Positions 7,536 through 9,262 of a stretch of 9,262 bases of DNA are shown piece by piece. The notes under the pieces were generated by a model. The model did not search any database and was not told the DNA's origin. It saw only the letters and a program-made list of their open reading frames with translations. Within the stretch, counting starts at the first letter, position 1, and each line of letters starts with the position of its first letter. Source of the stretch: Gallionellaceae bacterium UBA6222. Its GTDB lineage: Bacteria; Pseudomonadota; Gammaproteobacteria; Burkholderiales; Gallionellaceae. Where the stretch lies: assembly GCA_002421915.1 (NCBI GenBank), contig DISA01000063.1:1-9262 (forward strand). Direction: 5' to 3'. Both the position numbers and the translations under genes were made by a program.

Positions 7536-7549
7536 CGGTTTGGAAAAGG

Positions 7550-8764
7550 TCAGACCACTTGCCCCATCTTGAAGATCGGCAGATACATGGCGATCACCAT
7601 GCCGCCGATGAGGGTGCCGAGCACCACCATGATTAGCGGCTCCATCAGGCTGGCGAGCGCTTCCACTGCGTCATCCACTTCAGCTTCGTAAAAATCGGCC
7701 ACCTTGGACAGCATGCTATCGATGGAGCCGGACTCTTCGCCGATGGTAACCATCTGCAGCACCATGCCCGGGAAGACCTTGGTATTGACCATGGCGGCAC
7801 CCAGACTGCTGCCGGAGGTTACTTCACGCTGGATCTGTTTGGTGGCGTCCGAATAAACCGCGTTGCCTGCAGCGCCCGCTACCGAATCAAAGGCTTCGAC
7901 CAGTGGCACACCGGCAGCGAACATGGTGGAGAGTGTGCGCGTCCAGCGGGCGATGGTCGCCTTGCGCACCAGGGGCCCAAAAATCGGGATCTTCAGCATT
8001 ATTTGATCCATGACGCGCTGCATCTTTTTGTTGCGTTTCCAGGCGTAGAAAAAACCGTAGATACTGCCGCCGATGATGGTAAAGATCGCCCACCACCACT
8101 CGACAAAGAAATCGGACATGGCCATCACCACCAAGGTGGGTGCGGGTAAATCGGCACCGAAACTGCTGAACAGTTCCTTGAACGCCGGAATCACGAAAAT
8201 CATGATGATGGCGGTGATGATAAAGGCCACTGCGATAATGGAAACCGGATAAAACAGGGCAGACTTGATCTTGCTTTTGATCGCCTGAATCTTTTCTTTG
8301 TAGGAGGCGAGTCGATCCAGCAGACTGTCAAGGATACCGGCGGCTTCGCCTGCACCGATCAGGTTGCAATACAGATCGTCAAAGTAGAGCGGAAATTTGC
8401 GGAATGCCTGTTCCAGGCTGCTGCCGGTTTCCACATCCGTCTTGATGTCCATCAGCAGGCGCGCCACGGCCGGGTTGTCGTGCCCCTTGCCGACGATGTC
8501 GAAGGCCTGCAACAGGGGGACGCCAGATTTCAGCATGGTGGCGAGCTGGCGGGTGAACAGGGCGATATCTTTTTCGGTGACTTTGCCGGAGCCGCCGGCA
8601 CTTTTTTTGACTTTGCTGACATTGATGCCCTGGCGACGAAGATGCGCGGAAACACTGGCCTCGCCGGGAGCGCGCATCTCGCCTTTCACGACCCTGCCGG
8701 ATTTGTCCTTGCCTTCCCAGGTGTAGAGGACCTCCTTGACCTTGACGTTTTTTTCGCTAGCCAT
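7550..8764 (-). CDS. pilC: Type IV pilus inner-membrane platform protein PilC
   Basis: PilC is the GspF-family platform protein of the inner membrane that links the assembly and retraction ATPases to pilin insertion. The 404 residues contain two repeated T2SSF domains, roughly 68-191 and 271-393, each with its diagnostic glycine motif (GAGEAAGIL at 137-145; IGEESGSID at 341-349). Predicted membrane segments are about 172-194, 222-241 and 373-397. The N-terminal part starts with YTWEGKDKSGRVVKGEM, typical of PilC rather than GspF, and ends in the PilC-like PIFKMGQVV. The ATG at 8764 is preferred over an upstream TTG (8782) because GAGGGA lies 5 nt before it. pilB, usually directly upstream, is not in this window. 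pilD follows behind a terminator. Confidence 0.97.
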   Translation of the reverse strand: MASEKNVKVKEVLYTWEGKDKSGRVVKGEMRAPGEASVSAHLRRQGINVSKVKKSAGGSGKVTEKDIALFTRQLATMLKSGVPLLQAFDIVGKGHDNPAVARLLMDIKTDVETGSSLEQAFRKFPLYFDDLYCNLIGAGEAAGILDSLLDRLASYKEKIQAIKSKIKSALFYPVSIIAVAFIITAIIMIFVIPAFKELFSSFGADLPAPTLVVMAMSDFFVEWWWAIFTIIGGSIYGFFYAWKRNKKMQRVMDQIMLKIPIFGPLVRKATIARWTRTLSTMFAAGVPLVEAFDSVAGAAGNAVYSDATKQIQREVTSGSSLGAAMVNTKVFPGMVLQMVTIGEESGSIDSMLSKVADFYEAEVDDAVEALASLMEPLIMVVLGTLIGGMVIAMYLPIFKMGQVV

Positions 8765-8769
8765 CGTGT

Positions 8770-8775
8770 TCCCTC
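8770..8775 (-). promoter_or_regulatory. Shine-Dalgarno that decides the pilC start
   Basis: GAGGGA on the minus strand lies 5 nt before the ATG at 8764. The alternative TTG at 8782 lies upstream of this site and so cannot use it. Confidence 0.75.
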
Positions 8776-8836
8776 GATTCAAATAATGCGCGGATGCAGT
8801 TCACGTTGCTTGCGTGCGCTGTTTGCAACTGTCCGG

Positions 8837-8842
8837 ATTATA
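8837..8842 (-). promoter_or_regulatory. Candidate -10 box of a pilC promoter
   Basis: A perfect TATAAT on the minus strand, about 75 nt upstream of the pilC ATG, in the 132-bp gap after the CorC-like gene. The expected -35 zone (about 8860-8865) has no good TTGACA match, and no TGn extension is present, so an activator may be needed if the promoter is real. An odd palindrome (8852-8862) sits in the spacer and -35 zone. Confidence 0.5.
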
Positions 8843-8851
8843 AAAGCCTTT

Positions 8852-8862
8852 TGCATGATGCA
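8852..8862. repeat. Perfect 11-bp palindrome upstream of pilC
   Basis: TGCAT-G-ATGCA is a perfect inverted repeat with a single central base. It lies between and overlapping the likely -10/-35 interval of the pilC promoter, where a regulator could act. It is short enough to arise by chance, and I know of no regulator with this exact site. Confidence 0.4.
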
Positions 8863-8896
8863 TGGCATTGTTTTCTTTGTAAAGCAGGAGTGCCGT

Positions 8897-9262
8897 TCAG
8901 CTGCGATGCTTGTTTCCCTGGAGGGTGAAAATACGCGCGACTTTGACTGCGCGATCCTGTACCTGGATGATCTCTATCGGGTAATTGCCAATTTTCAGGC
9001 TGGTGCCCGCCTCCGGAATATCCTGCAGGTGTTCGAGGATCAGGCCGTTGAGGGTTTTGGCTTCCCCCAGGGGCAGATGCAGCCCGAGTTTGCGGTTCAG
9101 CTCGCGCAAGCTGCTACTGCCTTCCAGCAACAGACTGCCATCATCTTGGCGAAGAAATTTGCCTGTTTGTGCGGGTGACTGGGTGGTGAATTCGCCGACA
9201 ATCTCTTCCAGAATATTTTCCAGTGTCACCAGTCCAAGCAGCTCGCCGTACTCGTCCACCAC
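8897..9262 (-). CDS. HlyC/CorC-family transporter, C-terminal part (cut by window)
   Basis: This is the last 121 residues of a larger protein whose 5' end lies beyond the right edge; the first codon seen (GTG) is internal. It opens with the end of a CBS-pair domain, VVDEYGELLGLVTLENILEEIVGEF (residues 1-25 in this fragment; the VDEYG...GLVTLE...EEIVGE pattern is diagnostic). It then enters the CorC_HlyC transporter-associated domain (about 42-115; LLLEGSSSLRELNRKLG, TLNGLILEHLQDIPEAG). Members with an N-terminal DUF21/CNNM membrane domain are tied to magnesium or cobalt efflux; CorC proper lacks it, and the missing N-terminus leaves the subtype open. The stop lies 132 bp before pilC on the same strand, and I see no terminator in between. 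Confidence 0.9.
   Translation of the reverse strand: MVDEYGELLGLVTLENILEEIVGEFTTQSPAQTGKFLRQDDGSLLLEGSSSLRELNRKLGLHLPLGEAKTLNGLILEHLQDIPEAGTSLKIGNYPIEIIQVQDRAVKVARIFTLQGNKHRS

Noticed and set aside
8805..8829. GTTGC/GCAAC inverted repeat in the pilC leader
   Set aside because: The stem is only 5 bp with a 15-nt loop, too weak to call a regulatory hairpin.
8885..8900. Sigma54-like GGCAC element upstream of pilC
   Set aside because: GGCAC is present on the minus strand but no GC follows at the required 10-nt spacing, so the -24/-12 pattern fails.
8480..9178. A 232-codon plus-strand open frame across the pilC start, its leader and the CorC-like gene
   Set aside because: It runs antisense through two well-supported genes and their promoter region, and shows no domain of its own.
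1..9262. Mobile elements, CRISPR arrays, tRNA or rRNA genes, defence systems
   Set aside because: No transposase, integrase, spaced direct repeats or RNA-gene hallmarks were seen; coding density and gene content are those of a core chromosomal region.

Overview
The window is an ordinary, densely coding stretch of bacterial chromosome, moderately GC-rich. It carries nine protein genes and almost no spare DNA. The gene set (secA next to argJ; pilC-pilD-coaE-zapD-yacG as one block; a Nudix hydrolase fused to a ThiE-like domain) points to a betaproteobacterium. A Nitrosomonadales/Gallionellaceae-like lineage is my best guess, but that is inference from gene order and protein style, not a database match.

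Left half, plus strand (1-5048): the 3' four-fifths of secA (protein translocation ATPase, cut by the window edge); a small Crp-like cyclic-nucleotide-fold protein with no DNA-binding domain; argJ (arginine biosynthesis); and, after a 147-bp gap, a Nudix/ThiE-like fusion that starts at TTG behind a strong Shine-Dalgarno. The first three genes are separated by 23 and 3 bp and look co-transcribed.

Right half, minus strand (5030-9262, described in transcription order from the right edge): the C-terminal end of a HlyC/CorC-family CBS protein; a 132-bp leader with a perfect TATAAT box; pilC (type IV pilus platform protein); a strong intrinsic terminator; pilD (prepilin peptidase); coaE (dephospho-CoA kinase, overlapping pilD by GTGA); a 72-bp gap with a possible promoter; zapD (FtsZ-ring protein); and yacG (zinc-finger gyrase inhibitor, overlapping zapD by ATGA). 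The two halves converge, and the coding ends of yacG and the Nudix gene overlap by 19 bp with no visible terminator between them.

Functionally the window combines secretion (SecA), pilus assembly (PilC, PilD), cell division and topology control (ZapD, YacG), cofactor and amino-acid synthesis (CoaE, ArgJ) and nucleotide-pool sanitation (Nudix). I found no mobile element, CRISPR array, tRNA, rRNA or clearly new system. The points most worth a second look are the degenerate sensor-like protein between secA and argJ, the ThiE-like domain that seems to have lost its metal ligands, the terminator abutting the pilD start, and the absence of pilB upstream of pilC.
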